Shown here one piece after another: positions 1-6,999 of a DNA stretch of 11,848 nucleotides (its first letter is position 1; every line of letters begins with the position of its first letter). Under the pieces are notes generated by a model. That model had not been told where the DNA came from and made no database searches. It was given only the letters and a program-made list of their open reading frames with translations. This stretch comes from Marinosulfonomonas sp. PRT-SC04 (GTDB lineage: Bacteria; Pseudomonadota; Alphaproteobacteria; Rhodobacterales; Rhodobacteraceae). The stretch lies in the NCBI GenBank assembly GCA_001321835.1, contig JPUR01000046.1, positions 1 through 11,848 on the forward strand, read 5' to 3'. Both the position numbers and the translations under genes were made by a program.

Positions 1-2
1 AT

Positions 3-95
3 TCTAGCGAGGCGGCGCGCGGCCTGAAATTACCGCGCAAAACCTTTTACGACAAGTTGGCAAAATATCAAATTCGGCCAGAAACCTTCCGCTAA
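3..95 (+). CDS. C-terminal fragment of a DctD-like sigma54-dependent response regulator
   Basis: Only the last 30 codons are in the window; the gene enters from the left edge and stops at TAA 93-95. The residues read SSEAARGLKLPRKTFYDKLA and end in RPETFR. This matches the end of the Fis-type helix-turn-helix of NtrC-family regulators, and the LPRKTFYDKL stretch is typical of DctD. Family knowledge: DctD is phosphorylated by the sensor DctB and activates C4-dicarboxylate transport genes from upstream enhancer sites with sigma54 polymerase. The dctPQM operon directly downstream on the same strand supports this reading. The receiver and AAA+ domains lie outside the window, so another Fis-HTH regulator of the NtrC family cannot be excluded. 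Confidence 0.72.
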   Translation, partial: SSEAARGLKLPRKTFYDKLAKYQIRPETFR

Positions 96-461
96 AGTCT
101 CTGTGAAATCGGTGAGATCCCTGTGAATCTCCAGTGACGGACCGGTGGTGGGCCTAGTGACGGACCGGTGGTTTTCCGTGACTTTTCAGCAATATTTTGG
201 GGTGGTCGGCCAATCGGCCTGCAAATTCTGTGTGGAAAGCTACACAATCGTCACGTCAGGCTGTGTGAAAATCCGCCACTGCTGCGGCTGATCTGTTTGA
301 TCTAGCAATGTAACAATTTGATTAACAACAAATAAATCCCCTCCGTGCCCCCCCCGCGAATTTTTTCTTGAGCCAAGCGGCACTCTGGGGTCAGCTACCC
401 ATAGGTGTCTGCATTTTTGCGGGTGCATCTATACGTTTCAAAATTCTGGGAGGAGACCCTG
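96..461 (+). promoter_or_regulatory. dctP upstream regulatory region
   Basis: This 366-bp gap holds no credible gene. Its left third (103-181) is a repeat-rich array listed separately. It also holds a GGCC-CAAT-like inverted element (GGCCAATCGGCC, 208-219), an AT-rich stretch (about 296-338) and a run of eight C (348-355). I scanned it by eye for the invariant GG-N10-GC core of a sigma54 -24/-12 promoter and found none; two GG-N11-GC near-misses occur at 204-222. No convincing -35/-10 pair for the housekeeping sigma factor stands out either. The ribosome binding site GGGAGGAG at 448-455 lies 6 nt before the dctP ATG. Confidence 0.5.
103..181 (+). repeat. Phased GTGA/GTGG array with a 17-bp tandem repeat
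   Basis: GTGA or GTGG starts at 103, 112, 123, 134, 145, 157, 168 and 178. The spacings are 9, 11, 11, 11, 12, 11 and 10 bp, close to one helical turn each. Inside the array the 17-mer AGTGACGGACCGGTGGT occurs twice without mismatch (133-149 and 156-172), 23 bp apart, or about two turns. Each copy contains the 6-bp palindrome ACCGGT. The array starts 8 bp after the stop of the DctD-like gene and lies about 280 bp upstream of dctP. It could be a cooperative binding site for a regulator, with the DctD-like protein an obvious candidate, but that is inference. Confidence 0.6.
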
Positions 462-1463
462 ATGAAATTTCTAACCACAGCCATTGCTGCCGTTGCCCTG
501 TCGTTTACGGCTCAAGTCGCCGTTGCCAATTGTGATGCCGGCGAAGTCGTGATCAAATTTTCGCATGTCACCAACACCGACAAGCATCCTAAGGGCATCG
601 CTGCCACCTTGCTTGCCAAGCGTGTGAATGAGGAAATGAACGGCAAAGCCTGCATGGAAGTTTACCCGAACTCCACGCTTTATAATGATAACAAAGTGCT
701 GGAAGCGATCCTGCAAGGTGATGTGCAACTGGCCGCACCATCATTGTCGAAGTTCGAAAAATTCACCAAGAAATTCCGTATTTTCGATCTGCCCTTCATG
801 TTCAAAAACATGGATGCGGTTGATGCGTTCCAAAGCTCTGACACCGGCCAAGCGATGCTGGATTCAATGCAAAACCGTGGTCTTCAAGGTCTGGCTTTCT
901 GGCACAATGGCCTGAAACAAATGTCTGCCAGCAAGCCGCTGATCCTGCCATCAGACGCGATTGGTCTGAAATTCCGCGTGCAATCCTCGGATGTTTTGGT
1001 TGCCCAAATGGAAGCCATCGGTGGCTCCCCGCAGAAAATGGCGTTTTCCGAAGTCTACGGCGCGCTGCAACAGGGTGTGGTCGATGGTCAGGAAAACACT
1101 TGGTCCAACATCTTTGGCAAGAAGTTTTTTGAGGTTCAGGACGGTGTGACCGAAACCAACCACGGCATCATCGATTATCTAGTGGTGACCAATGTTGACT
1201 GGCTGGAAAGCCTTGATGCCGACGTGCGTGACCAGTTGCTAACCATCATCAAAGAGGTGTCAGCCACCCGCAACGCCGAGGCTTTTGCTGTCAATGAAGC
1301 GGCCAAGCAGTCGATCATTGCCGCCGGTGGCACCATCCGCCAGCTGAGTGCCGAGCAACGTGCGATCTGGGTTGAAACCATGATGCCAGTTTGGGCGCAA
1401 TTCTCGGGCGATGTTGGCCAAGAAAACATCGACGAAGCACAGGCTATCAACGACAAAATGTAA
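462..1463 (+). CDS. dctP: TRAP transporter C4-dicarboxylate-binding periplasmic protein DctP
   Basis: Extracytoplasmic solute receptor that captures C4-dicarboxylates in the periplasm and delivers them to DctQM. The product is 333 aa. Residues 1-22 are a Sec signal peptide (MKFLTT, hydrophobic core, AVA cleavage motif before Asn23). Family features: IKFSHVT near 31, the R172 region (LKFRVQSSDVL), where the conserved Arg pairs with the substrate carboxylate, and VDGQENTWSN (207-216). C24 and C64 could form a disulfide. The VDGQENTWSN and TNHGIIDYLVVTN stretches resemble R. capsulatus DctP closely, which favours malate/succinate/fumarate. I chose ATG 462 because GGGAGGAG precedes it and the signal peptide begins there; an in-frame start at 405 would add 19 residues with no signal logic. 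A strong hairpin follows the stop. Confidence 0.93.
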   Translation: MKFLTTAIAAVALSFTAQVAVANCDAGEVVIKFSHVTNTDKHPKGIAATLLAKRVNEEMNGKACMEVYPNSTLYNDNKVLEAILQGDVQLAAPSLSKFEKFTKKFRIFDLPFMFKNMDAVDAFQSSDTGQAMLDSMQNRGLQGLAFWHNGLKQMSASKPLILPSDAIGLKFRVQSSDVLVAQMEAIGGSPQKMAFSEVYGALQQGVVDGQENTWSNIFGKKFFEVQDGVTETNHGIIDYLVVTNVDWLESLDADVRDQLLTIIKEVSATRNAEAFAVNEAAKQSIIAAGGTIRQLSAEQRAIWVETMMPVWAQFSGDVGQENIDEAQAINDKM

Positions 1464-1481
1464 GTTGATCTACTAAAACAA

Positions 1482-1513
1482 GCGCGCGGCCCCATTATCG
1501 GAGGGCCGTGCGC
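1482..1513 (+). promoter_or_regulatory. dctP-dctQ intercistronic hairpin
   Basis: GCGCGCGGCCC (1482-1492) pairs with GGGCCGTGCGC (1503-1513): 11 bp with one G-U wobble and a 10-nt loop. No U-tract follows, so it is not a typical intrinsic terminator. It lies 18 bp after the dctP stop and 58 bp before dctQ. A stable hairpin here would be expected to protect the dctP transcript from 3' decay or cause partial termination. Either would give more binding protein than membrane subunits, the ratio TRAP and ABC systems usually need. Confidence 0.75.
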
Positions 1514-1571
1514 ACCACTATTTACTCACAAAACATCGGCCAAAAAAGCGCCAAAACCGGGGGAGACCGTG

Positions 1572-2246
1572 ATGCAGACGCATCCACCAACAAACATCGT
1601 TGACCGCATAGAAGAGACGCTGATTTCAGCGCTTTTGGGGGCAATGACGCTGCTGACATTCGCCAATGTGATCGTGCGTTACGTGTTCAATTCCAACATC
1701 CTTTGGGCACTGGAGCTGACGGTGTTCATGTTCGCTTGGTTGGTGCTGCTTGGCGCATCCTATGCCGTGAAAAAAGGCGCCCATCTGGGGGTCGATGCGA
1801 TGATCAATTTGTTGCCCGCCAAAGCTCGCCGGATTGTGGCGCTGGTGGCGGTGGCGATCTCGATCATCTTCACCATGCTGTTGCTGAAGGGGGCGTGGGA
1901 TTATTGGGCCAATTTCGCCAACCTGCCGCGCACCGAGGGGCGCTGGTTCCCGACCGGTTTTCAAGACACCTACCGGGGGCAGGGCTGGTTTGAAACCAAC
2001 GACATCCCGCACCCCTATGTGTTGAACTGGATGGCCGATGTCTTTAATGAGGGCACCGCCTATGAAAAAATACCGCGTTTGGTGCCTTATATGGTGCTGC
2101 CGATCTCAATGGCTTTGATGCTGTTTCGCCTTGTGCAGGCGGCAGTGAAGGTCTGGAACGGCGAAATTGATAGCATCATTGCCAGCCATGAAGTCGAAGA
2201 CGAGCTGGAAGAAATACGAAAATCCCATCAGGAGACCTCCCAATGA
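1572..2246 (+). CDS. dctQ: TRAP transporter small membrane subunit DctQ
   Basis: Small integral membrane subunit that pairs with DctM in the sodium-driven uptake of the DctP ligand. The product is 224 aa with four hydrophobic segments at about 17-38, 45-65, 88-112 and 170-190. Family-typical stretches are VIVRYVFN (33-40) and the AHLGVDAM region (70-77). A hydrophilic loop (about 113-165, with TEGRWFPTGF) separates segments 3 and 4, and the C-terminus is acidic and charged. The length is close to that of the R. capsulatus subunit. GTG 1569 directly precedes ATG 1572 in frame; I prefer the ATG. The Shine-Dalgarno is the G-rich run before GACC (about 1559-1566). The stop overlaps the dctM start as ATGA, which suggests translational coupling. 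Confidence 0.92.
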   Translation: MQTHPPTNIVDRIEETLISALLGAMTLLTFANVIVRYVFNSNILWALELTVFMFAWLVLLGASYAVKKGAHLGVDAMINLLPAKARRIVALVAVAISIIFTMLLLKGAWDYWANFANLPRTEGRWFPTGFQDTYRGQGWFETNDIPHPYVLNWMADVFNEGTAYEKIPRLVPYMVLPISMALMLFRLVQAAVKVWNGEIDSIIASHEVEDELEEIRKSHQETSQ

Positions 2247-4177
2247 CCGTTGCTTTACTGTTTGCCATGGTGATTGGCTTGATGATGATCGGGGTGCCAA
2301 TCGCGATTTCCTTGGGCATGAGCTCGATCATGTTCCTGCTGATTTTTTCCGACAGCTCGCTGGCCTCGGTGGCGCAAACCCTGTTTTCGGCCTTTGAAGG
2401 CCACGCCACCTTGCTGGCGATCCCGTTCTTTATTCTGGCCTCCTCCTTCATGTCGACCGGCGGCGTGGCGGAACGAATTATCAACTTCTCGATCGCCTGC
2501 GTTGGCCACTTTCGCGGTGGTCTGGCGATTGCGGGGGTGTTTGCCTGTATGATGTTCGCAGCCCTTTCAGGCTCTTCGCCGGCCACCGTGGTGGCAATTG
2601 GCGGGATCGTGATCGCGGCGATGACCAAGGCGGGCTACACCAAGGATTTCGCGGCTGGCGTGATCTGTAACGCCGGCACGCTTGGCATCCTGATCCCGCC
2701 CTCAATCGTCATGGTGGTGTACGCCGCTGCGGTTGAAGTTTCGGTGGGCCGGATGTTTTTGGCCGGTGTGATCCCGGGCATTTTGGCCGGTACCATGCTG
2801 ATGATCGCGATCTATGTGATGGCGCGCATTAAGAACATGCCGGCTGGCGAGTGGGCGGGCTGGGGCGCCATCGCAGAATCGTTCTTGAACGCGTTCTGGG
2901 GCTTGATGCTGATTGTGATTATCATGGTCGGGATCTACGGCATTCCCGGTATTACCGGCGCAATTTTCACCCCAACAGAAGCGGCGGCGGTGGCGGCGAT
3001 ATACTCCTTCATTGTTGCGACCTTTATTTATCGCGATATGGGGCTGTTGAAATCACGGCCATGGCTGCGCGGCGGCGATGTTGCGCGGTTCGGGTTGGGG
3101 ATGCGGGTGGTGATTTTTGCCATCTTCGGTTTCCTCTTTCACTATACCCTGTCCAGCGCCGCACCTGATGCTTTTTACTCGCGCTCTTTGGGCTTAACAG
3201 TTGGTTCCGTCTGGGTGGCCATCACCCTGATGGTTGGCTGGGCGCTGGTGCAGTTTCCTGAACAAAGACAAAAAATAGCCATGGCTGTGATTGCCATGCT
3301 GGGCGTCATTCCGACGCTCTATGTCTTGTCGCTGACGCTTGTCGATGTTTGGCTTTATGGGCAACATAACGCCTTGGCTTTCATCAACTACTGGCTGTCG
3401 GGCGATCAAGTGGGGACTGGCTTTGGCATCATTTATGTTCTTACGGTGATCGCCGCATGCTTGCTGGCAATCCTGTATGCTTTTGGTCTGGCGATTCTTT
3501 TGAACCTGCCGCCGATGATCTTTATTTTCAGCCTGCTTTCTTCGTCCATCAGGGTCTCGGCAAGTGGTGCCGGATTTGGCCAAAGCATTGTCGGTGGGGT
3601 TATTGCGCTGGGGCGTGGCAGTGGTGAAAGCATCCTCGCATTCATTCCGGCGATGTTCCACCGTGACACCCAGCGCACCTTGCTGGACGCGGGCAAGCTG
3701 ACCATCACCTTGATGTTTGTGATTGCCAATGCGCTGATCCTGAAGCACGTTCTGACCGATGAGCAAATCCCGCAACAGGTGGCCAATGCGATGCTGTCTG
3801 CGGGCTTTGGTCCGATCATGTTCTTGGTGATTGTCAATGTGATCCTGTTGGTCGGTGGCCAGTTCATGGAGCCTTCCGGCCTGCTGGTGATCGTTGCGCC
3901 GCTGGTGGTTCCGATTGCCATGCAGCTGGGGATTGATCCGATCCATCTGGGCATCATCATGGTGGTGAACATGGAAATCGGCATGATCACCCCGCCGGTT
4001 GGCTTGAACCTGTTCGTGACCTCGGGGGTGGCCGGGATGTCGATGATGCGGGTGGTCAAAGCCTCGCTGCCGTTCCTTGCGGTGCTGTTCGTGTTCCTGA
4101 TTATGATCACCTATATTCCGTGGATATCAACGGTGTTGCCAAACGCGGTGATGGGACCTGAAATAATGATGAAGTAG
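2243..4177 (+). CDS. dctM: TRAP transporter large membrane subunit DctM, with a large internal insertion
   Basis: Large permease subunit forming the translocation path for C4-dicarboxylates. The N-terminal half (1-265) has typical DctM features: VPIAISLGMSS, PFFILASSFMSTGG (61-74), AALSGSSPATVVAIG (106-120) and IFTPTEAAAVAA (241-252). The C-terminal half resumes at about 475 with LLDAGKLTITLMF, GGQFMEPSG (538-546) and EIGMITPPVGLNLF (578-591). Between them lie about 205 residues not expected in a family member of roughly 430-450 aa, giving 644 aa in total. The insertion has about four further hydrophobic segments (around 287-303, 317-337, 345-367, 394-421) and a Gly/Ser-rich stretch (433-462). 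The frame is open throughout, so this is not a frameshift artefact. AGGAG at 2230-2234 is the ribosome binding site. Confidence 0.92.
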   Translation: MTVALLFAMVIGLMMIGVPIAISLGMSSIMFLLIFSDSSLASVAQTLFSAFEGHATLLAIPFFILASSFMSTGGVAERIINFSIACVGHFRGGLAIAGVFACMMFAALSGSSPATVVAIGGIVIAAMTKAGYTKDFAAGVICNAGTLGILIPPSIVMVVYAAAVEVSVGRMFLAGVIPGILAGTMLMIAIYVMARIKNMPAGEWAGWGAIAESFLNAFWGLMLIVIIMVGIYGIPGITGAIFTPTEAAAVAAIYSFIVATFIYRDMGLLKSRPWLRGGDVARFGLGMRVVIFAIFGFLFHYTLSSAAPDAFYSRSLGLTVGSVWVAITLMVGWALVQFPEQRQKIAMAVIAMLGVIPTLYVLSLTLVDVWLYGQHNALAFINYWLSGDQVGTGFGIIYVLTVIAACLLAILYAFGLAILLNLPPMIFIFSLLSSSIRVSASGAGFGQSIVGGVIALGRGSGESILAFIPAMFHRDTQRTLLDAGKLTITLMFVIANALILKHVLTDEQIPQQVANAMLSAGFGPIMFLVIVNVILLVGGQFMEPSGLLVIVAPLVVPIAMQLGIDPIHLGIIMVVNMEIGMITPPVGLNLFVTSGVAGMSMMRVVKASLPFLAVLFVFLIMITYIPWISTVLPNAVMGPEIMMK

Positions 4178-4189
4178 ATCTAGAACGAT

Positions 4190-4227
4190 AAAAACCCCGC
4201 CAAGCATCTGCTCTGGCGGGGTTTTTT
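4190..4227. terminator. Bidirectional intrinsic terminator between dctM and tpiA
   Basis: AAAAACCCCGCCA (4190-4202) pairs perfectly with TGGCGGGGTTTTT (4214-4226) around an 11-nt loop. On the + strand the GC-rich stem is followed by six T (4222-4227), and on the - strand by the complement of the A-run. It can therefore end both the dctPQM transcript and the leftward tpiA transcript, which converge here. Confidence 0.93.
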
Positions 4228-4278
4228 ATTTTCAAATAGGCGGGCGCGGGTTTAAGCGCGCAAAACATTATGCGGTGA

Positions 4279-5028
4279 TCAGCTGTTTTCGAGTGCCGTG
4301 ATGATGCCGCTGAAATCGTCGGCCTTTAGGGATGCGCCGCCAACCAGCGCGCCATCGACATTGGAAACCGCGAAAATAGCATCGGCGTTGCTGGCTTTGA
4401 CCGAGCCGCCGTACAGCAGGCGAACCGAGCAGCCAATCTCTTGGCCAAAACGTTTTTCCAGATTGGCGCGGATGAAATCATGCACCTCGCCAATTTGATC
4501 CAGCGTCGGAACTTTGCCGGTGCCAATCGCCCAGATCGGCTCATAGGCCACCACAATATTTTCGCCGGTGGCGTTGTCTGGGATCGATCCGGCCAATTGC
4601 CCGGAGATGATCTCAAGCGTGTTTTTAGCAGTCCGTTCCGCGTCCGTTTCGCCACAGCACACCACCACAACCAAGCCCGCCGCAATACCAGCCTTGGCCT
4701 TGTTGCGAACATCTGAATCGCTCTCGCCATGGTCTTGGCGACGCTCGGAATGGCCGACCAGAACATAGCTGGCTCCGGCATCCTTCAACATCTCGGCTGA
4801 AATATCGCCGGTGTGCGCGCCAGAAATATTGGCATGACAGGTCTGGCCACCGGTTTTGATGGCGCCATCATCAATGCTGGCCGCCATCGCCGCGATCAAG
4901 GTCGCAGGCGGGCAAATCAGCACATCGCATTTTGGATCGGGGTGTTTTTTGGCCAAGGCGTCGATTTCCAGCATCGCGCCAAGGGTGCCGTTCATTTTCC
5001 AATTCCCGGCGGCAAGTTTTCTACGCAT
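4279..5028 (-). CDS. tpiA: Triosephosphate isomerase
   Basis: Cytosolic glycolytic and gluconeogenic enzyme interconverting dihydroxyacetone phosphate and glyceraldehyde 3-phosphate. The 249-aa product is of normal length. Catalytic residues are present: K11 in GNWKMNG, H93 in VGHSERR and E163 in AYEPIWAIGTGK (161-172, containing mobile loop 6). Phosphate-binding motifs YGGSV (206-210) and GALVGGAS (226-233) are intact. I chose ATG 5026-5028 because the protein then starts MRRKLAAGNWKMN as usual and AGGGAG lies just upstream. An in-frame ATG 15 bases earlier would add MREQI with no ribosome binding site. It lies 90 bp downstream of the TfoX-like gene and ends at the shared terminator. Supplying phosphoenolpyruvate by gluconeogenesis would suit growth on C4 acids, but the adjacency to dctPQM is convergent, so this link is weak. 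Confidence 0.97.
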   Translation of the reverse strand: MRRKLAAGNWKMNGTLGAMLEIDALAKKHPDPKCDVLICPPATLIAAMAASIDDGAIKTGGQTCHANISGAHTGDISAEMLKDAGASYVLVGHSERRQDHGESDSDVRNKAKAGIAAGLVVVVCCGETDAERTAKNTLEIISGQLAGSIPDNATGENIVVAYEPIWAIGTGKVPTLDQIGEVHDFIRANLEKRFGQEIGCSVRLLYGGSVKASNADAIFAVSNVDGALVGGASLKADDFSGIITALENS

Positions 5029-5089
5029 TATCTGCTCCCTCATTTTCTGGCCTAGACATGACCTGAATTGGGCCGGGATGGCAAGACTG

Positions 5090-5114
5090 GCAGCGCTAAC
5101 GGGCGGCGCGCTGC
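5090..5114 (-). promoter_or_regulatory. Hairpin between the tfoX-like gene and tpiA
   Basis: GCAGCGC (5090-5096) and GCGCTGC (5108-5114) are perfect 7-bp arms with an 11-nt loop, starting 4 bp after the stop of the TfoX-like gene when read leftwards. No U-tract follows on the - strand, so it is at best a weak or factor-dependent terminator or a processing/stabilising hairpin. I see no clear promoter between it and tpiA. Confidence 0.45.
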
Positions 5115-5118
5115 GTTC

Positions 5119-5463
5119 TTATTTGGATTTGGCGCGTTTTATTGCCGCAGTTAGGGCAGGGATCATGGATTTTCGGGCCCAAAATAGCGCCTCTTCGGGA
5201 TCGTCCATTGCGCTGTCGGGCAGCGACATCAGACCGGGAATGTTGCGGCTGCCGGCCTTGGTGACGTATTGAAATTGCTCTGATCCGGCGTCTTTATAGT
5301 CAGCCGCCAGCGGCGTGTCAGCCTTCATGTAAATCGCGTCATCAAAGATCATCGCGTCATCAATATACAGGCCGGTGCCGCCAAACATCCGCGAGGTGCG
5401 GATCGGCCCAAGATCGGCAAACAAATCATGCACGTGGTCTAGAAATTCAGGATCAGTTACCAC
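5119..5463 (-). CDS. TfoX N-terminal-domain protein
   Basis: Small cytosolic protein of 114 aa consisting essentially of one TfoX/Sxy N-terminal domain. The signature is SRMFGGTGLYIDD (24-36), followed by DDAIYMKAD (41-49) and an aromatic stretch around FQYVTKAG (64-71). The C-terminus is basic (AIKRAKSK). TfoX/Sxy proteins regulate competence in gammaproteobacteria. The biochemical role of stand-alone alphaproteobacterial versions is not established, and the C-terminal TfoX domain is absent here. The start is GTG 5461-5463; an in-frame TAA lies immediately upstream, so no longer form exists. Only 11 bp separate it from the HesB-like stop, so the two genes are very likely cotranscribed. Confidence 0.85.
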   Translation of the reverse strand: MVTDPEFLDHVHDLFADLGPIRTSRMFGGTGLYIDDAMIFDDAIYMKADTPLAADYKDAGSEQFQYVTKAGSRNIPGLMSLPDSAMDDPEEALFWARKSMIPALTAAIKRAKSK

Positions 5464-5474
5464 TTATTGTTCCG

Positions 5475-5825
5475 CTACTGTTCTTCGAATTTAATTGATT
5501 CGCCACAGCCGCAGGCCTCGGTCACATTGGGGTTTTTGAACTTGAAACCGCTTTCGAGCAGGCCGGTTTCATAATCGATTTCAGTGCCGAACAGGAACAT
5601 CTGCGCCATTGGCGCGATCATCACGCGGGCACCTTGTTCCTCAACAACTTCGTCCATCGGGTCAACCTCGGTGACGAAATCCATGGTGTATTCCATCCCC
5701 GCACAGCCCCCTTTTTTGATGCCAATGCGCAGGCCCTGATGGCCGTCTTTTTTCATCAGTTGTGAAATTTTCAAAACCGCCGCGGGGGTCATGCTGATGG
5801 CTTGTTTGCCGGGGATGCCGAACAT
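5475..5825 (-). CDS. A-type iron-sulfur carrier (HesB/SufA/ErpA family)
   Basis: Cytosolic carrier that accepts an Fe-S cluster from a SUF or ISC scaffold and passes it to apo-proteins. The 116-aa product has the family's three cysteines: C41 in KKGGCAGMEY and C105/C107 in EACGCGES, a C-X63-C-X-C arrangement. The MFGIPGKQ start and YTMDFVTEVDP stretch fit the form seen next to suf genes in Rhodobacterales, so SufA/ErpA-like is likely, but the exact paralogue cannot be fixed by eye. ATG 5823-5825 has AGGAGA just upstream. It leads a two-gene unit with the TfoX-like gene and has its own promoter candidate. The SufT-like gene lies upstream beyond a MetE-like gene. Confidence 0.93.
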   Translation of the reverse strand: MFGIPGKQAISMTPAAVLKISQLMKKDGHQGLRIGIKKGGCAGMEYTMDFVTEVDPMDEVVEEQGARVMIAPMAQMFLFGTEIDYETGLLESGFKFKNPNVTEACGCGESIKFEEQ

Positions 5826-5848
5826 ATCATTTCTCCTGTTTGCCCCCC

Positions 5849-5877
5849 CATATAAGGTGTCGGGCGGCTGATCTCAA
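5849..5877 (-). promoter_or_regulatory. Candidate promoter for hesB-tfoX
   Basis: On the - strand TTGAGA (5872-5877) is followed after 17 nt by TATATG (5849-5854), a fair match to a housekeeping promoter. The same bases also read CTTGAGA-N14-CCTTATAT, close to the heat-shock consensus CTTGAAA-N13-15-CCCCATNT. Transcription would begin about 17 nt before the HesB ATG, next to a run of seven G. The whole element fits in the 61-bp gap after the MetE-like gene. Confidence 0.42.
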
Positions 5878-5886
5878 GGTTTGTGC

Positions 5887-6927
5887 TCAAACCAGTGCGG
5901 GGGCTTTGCACATATTGGTCAGTTTGACACGGGTTTGCTCCAGTGTCAGGTGGCCAAGGCCGCAATCGGGCGCCGCAATCAGCCGTTCCGGCGGCAATAC
6001 CGTTAGAATTTCGCGCATCCGGGCGGCGATCTGCTCGACCGCCTCAATCTGGCTGACCGCGACGTCGACAAAGCCGACAATGGCAGTGGTTTTTGTGAAT
6101 TTTTCAAACAGCGACAGATCAGACTGGCAGTGGCAATCTTCAATCGACAGCGCGTCAATTTTGCCATCCAGCGCTGCGACCAACTGGTGGTAAACTTGGT
6201 GGTCGGCCTTTGGGTAATCCGGCTCGTCAATATGGTTGGGATAACCGCAACACATATGCGCGGTGCGCACCACGTGATCTGGCATATTGTGAAACACCCG
6301 CTCCAACGCCTCAATGCCAAAATCTGCCGCATCCTCGGGTTTGCGCGCGAACAGCGGCTCGTCGACTTGGATGTGCACGCAGCCAGCCGCGGCCAGTGCA
6401 AGGGCCTCGCGATTCAAAGCATCGGCCAGATCAAAGGCCAATTTTTTATCGTCATTATAATAGCAATCGGCCACGGTGCCGATGATGGTCATCGGGCCGG
6501 GCAGGGTGATTTTAACCGGCCGATCAGTGAAGCCCTGTGCCAATTTATAATCACGCGGCAGCACCGATTGCCCGGCGCTGATTTTACCACGTACCGCAGG
6601 CAGATCAGATTCATAAGCGCCATTTCGCAGCACGCGGCGCTCTAAGGTCTTGAAGTCAAAGCCTTCCATGTAGCGGCATTGGTAGTGCACATAATTCTCG
6701 CGGCGCTGCTCGCCATCGCTCGGAATGTCGATACCACACTCAATCTGCGTATCAATGGCGGCGCGGGTGGCCCGCAGGAATTGCGGTTCGTGCTTTGGGT
6801 CATCGGACCAGTCGCCAATCACATTGGCGTTATAGGCCGCATCGGTTGGGAGGACTTTGAACCAGTCTTTGATTGGCACGTAATCGGGCTTTGGAAAAGC
6901 GCCGATGCAGGTGGTTTTAAGGGGCAT
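5887..6927 (-). CDS. Short MetE-like (methionine synthase II C-terminal domain) zinc methyltransferase
   Basis: A 346-aa protein of the cobalamin-independent methionine synthase catalytic-domain family (COG0620), lacking the N-terminal half of full-length MetE (about 750 aa). All zinc ligands can be identified: H224 and C226 in TAHMCCGYPNH, E263 in LSIEDCHC and C322 in APDCGLG. D189-E190 in VDEPLF matches the catalytic Asp motif. LPGPMTIIGT (142-151) is also family-typical. The likely reaction is methyl transfer to a thiol such as homocysteine, but the methyl donor is unknown; short MetE homologues often do not use polyglutamyl folate. No DUF1852 (MesX) partner is next to it. ATG 6925-6927 has AAAGGA 8 nt upstream; an in-frame TTG at 6955-6957 would add ten residues. 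It is flanked by two Fe-S genes. Confidence 0.85.
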   Translation of the reverse strand: MPLKTTCIGAFPKPDYVPIKDWFKVLPTDAAYNANVIGDWSDDPKHEPQFLRATRAAIDTQIECGIDIPSDGEQRRENYVHYQCRYMEGFDFKTLERRVLRNGAYESDLPAVRGKISAGQSVLPRDYKLAQGFTDRPVKITLPGPMTIIGTVADCYYNDDKKLAFDLADALNREALALAAAGCVHIQVDEPLFARKPEDAADFGIEALERVFHNMPDHVVRTAHMCCGYPNHIDEPDYPKADHQVYHQLVAALDGKIDALSIEDCHCQSDLSLFEKFTKTTAIVGFVDVAVSQIEAVEQIAARMREILTVLPPERLIAAPDCGLGHLTLEQTRVKLTNMCKAPALV

Positions 6928-6999
6928 GGTTTCAATCCTTTGATCCGCGTCACTCAAAGGTTAGGCAGGCAACCTCCGCCGCGCAATGCAAAAAACGAC

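Noticed and set aside
204..222. Sigma54-like element around GGCCAATCGGCC
   Set aside because: The GG and GC pairs are 11 nt apart instead of 10, and the flanking bases match the consensus poorly.
240..428. Leftward 62-codon frame upstream of dctP
   Set aside because: No recognisable domain or ribosome binding site; it covers the regulatory gap and the dctP leader.
405..461. Extended start of dctP
   Set aside because: It would put 19 residues before a clear signal peptide, while a strong ribosome binding site precedes ATG 462.
3194..3946. Leftward 250-codon frame inside dctM
   Set aside because: Antisense shadow of a well-supported membrane protein gene; its product is rich in His, Gln, Asn and Arg with no recognisable domain.
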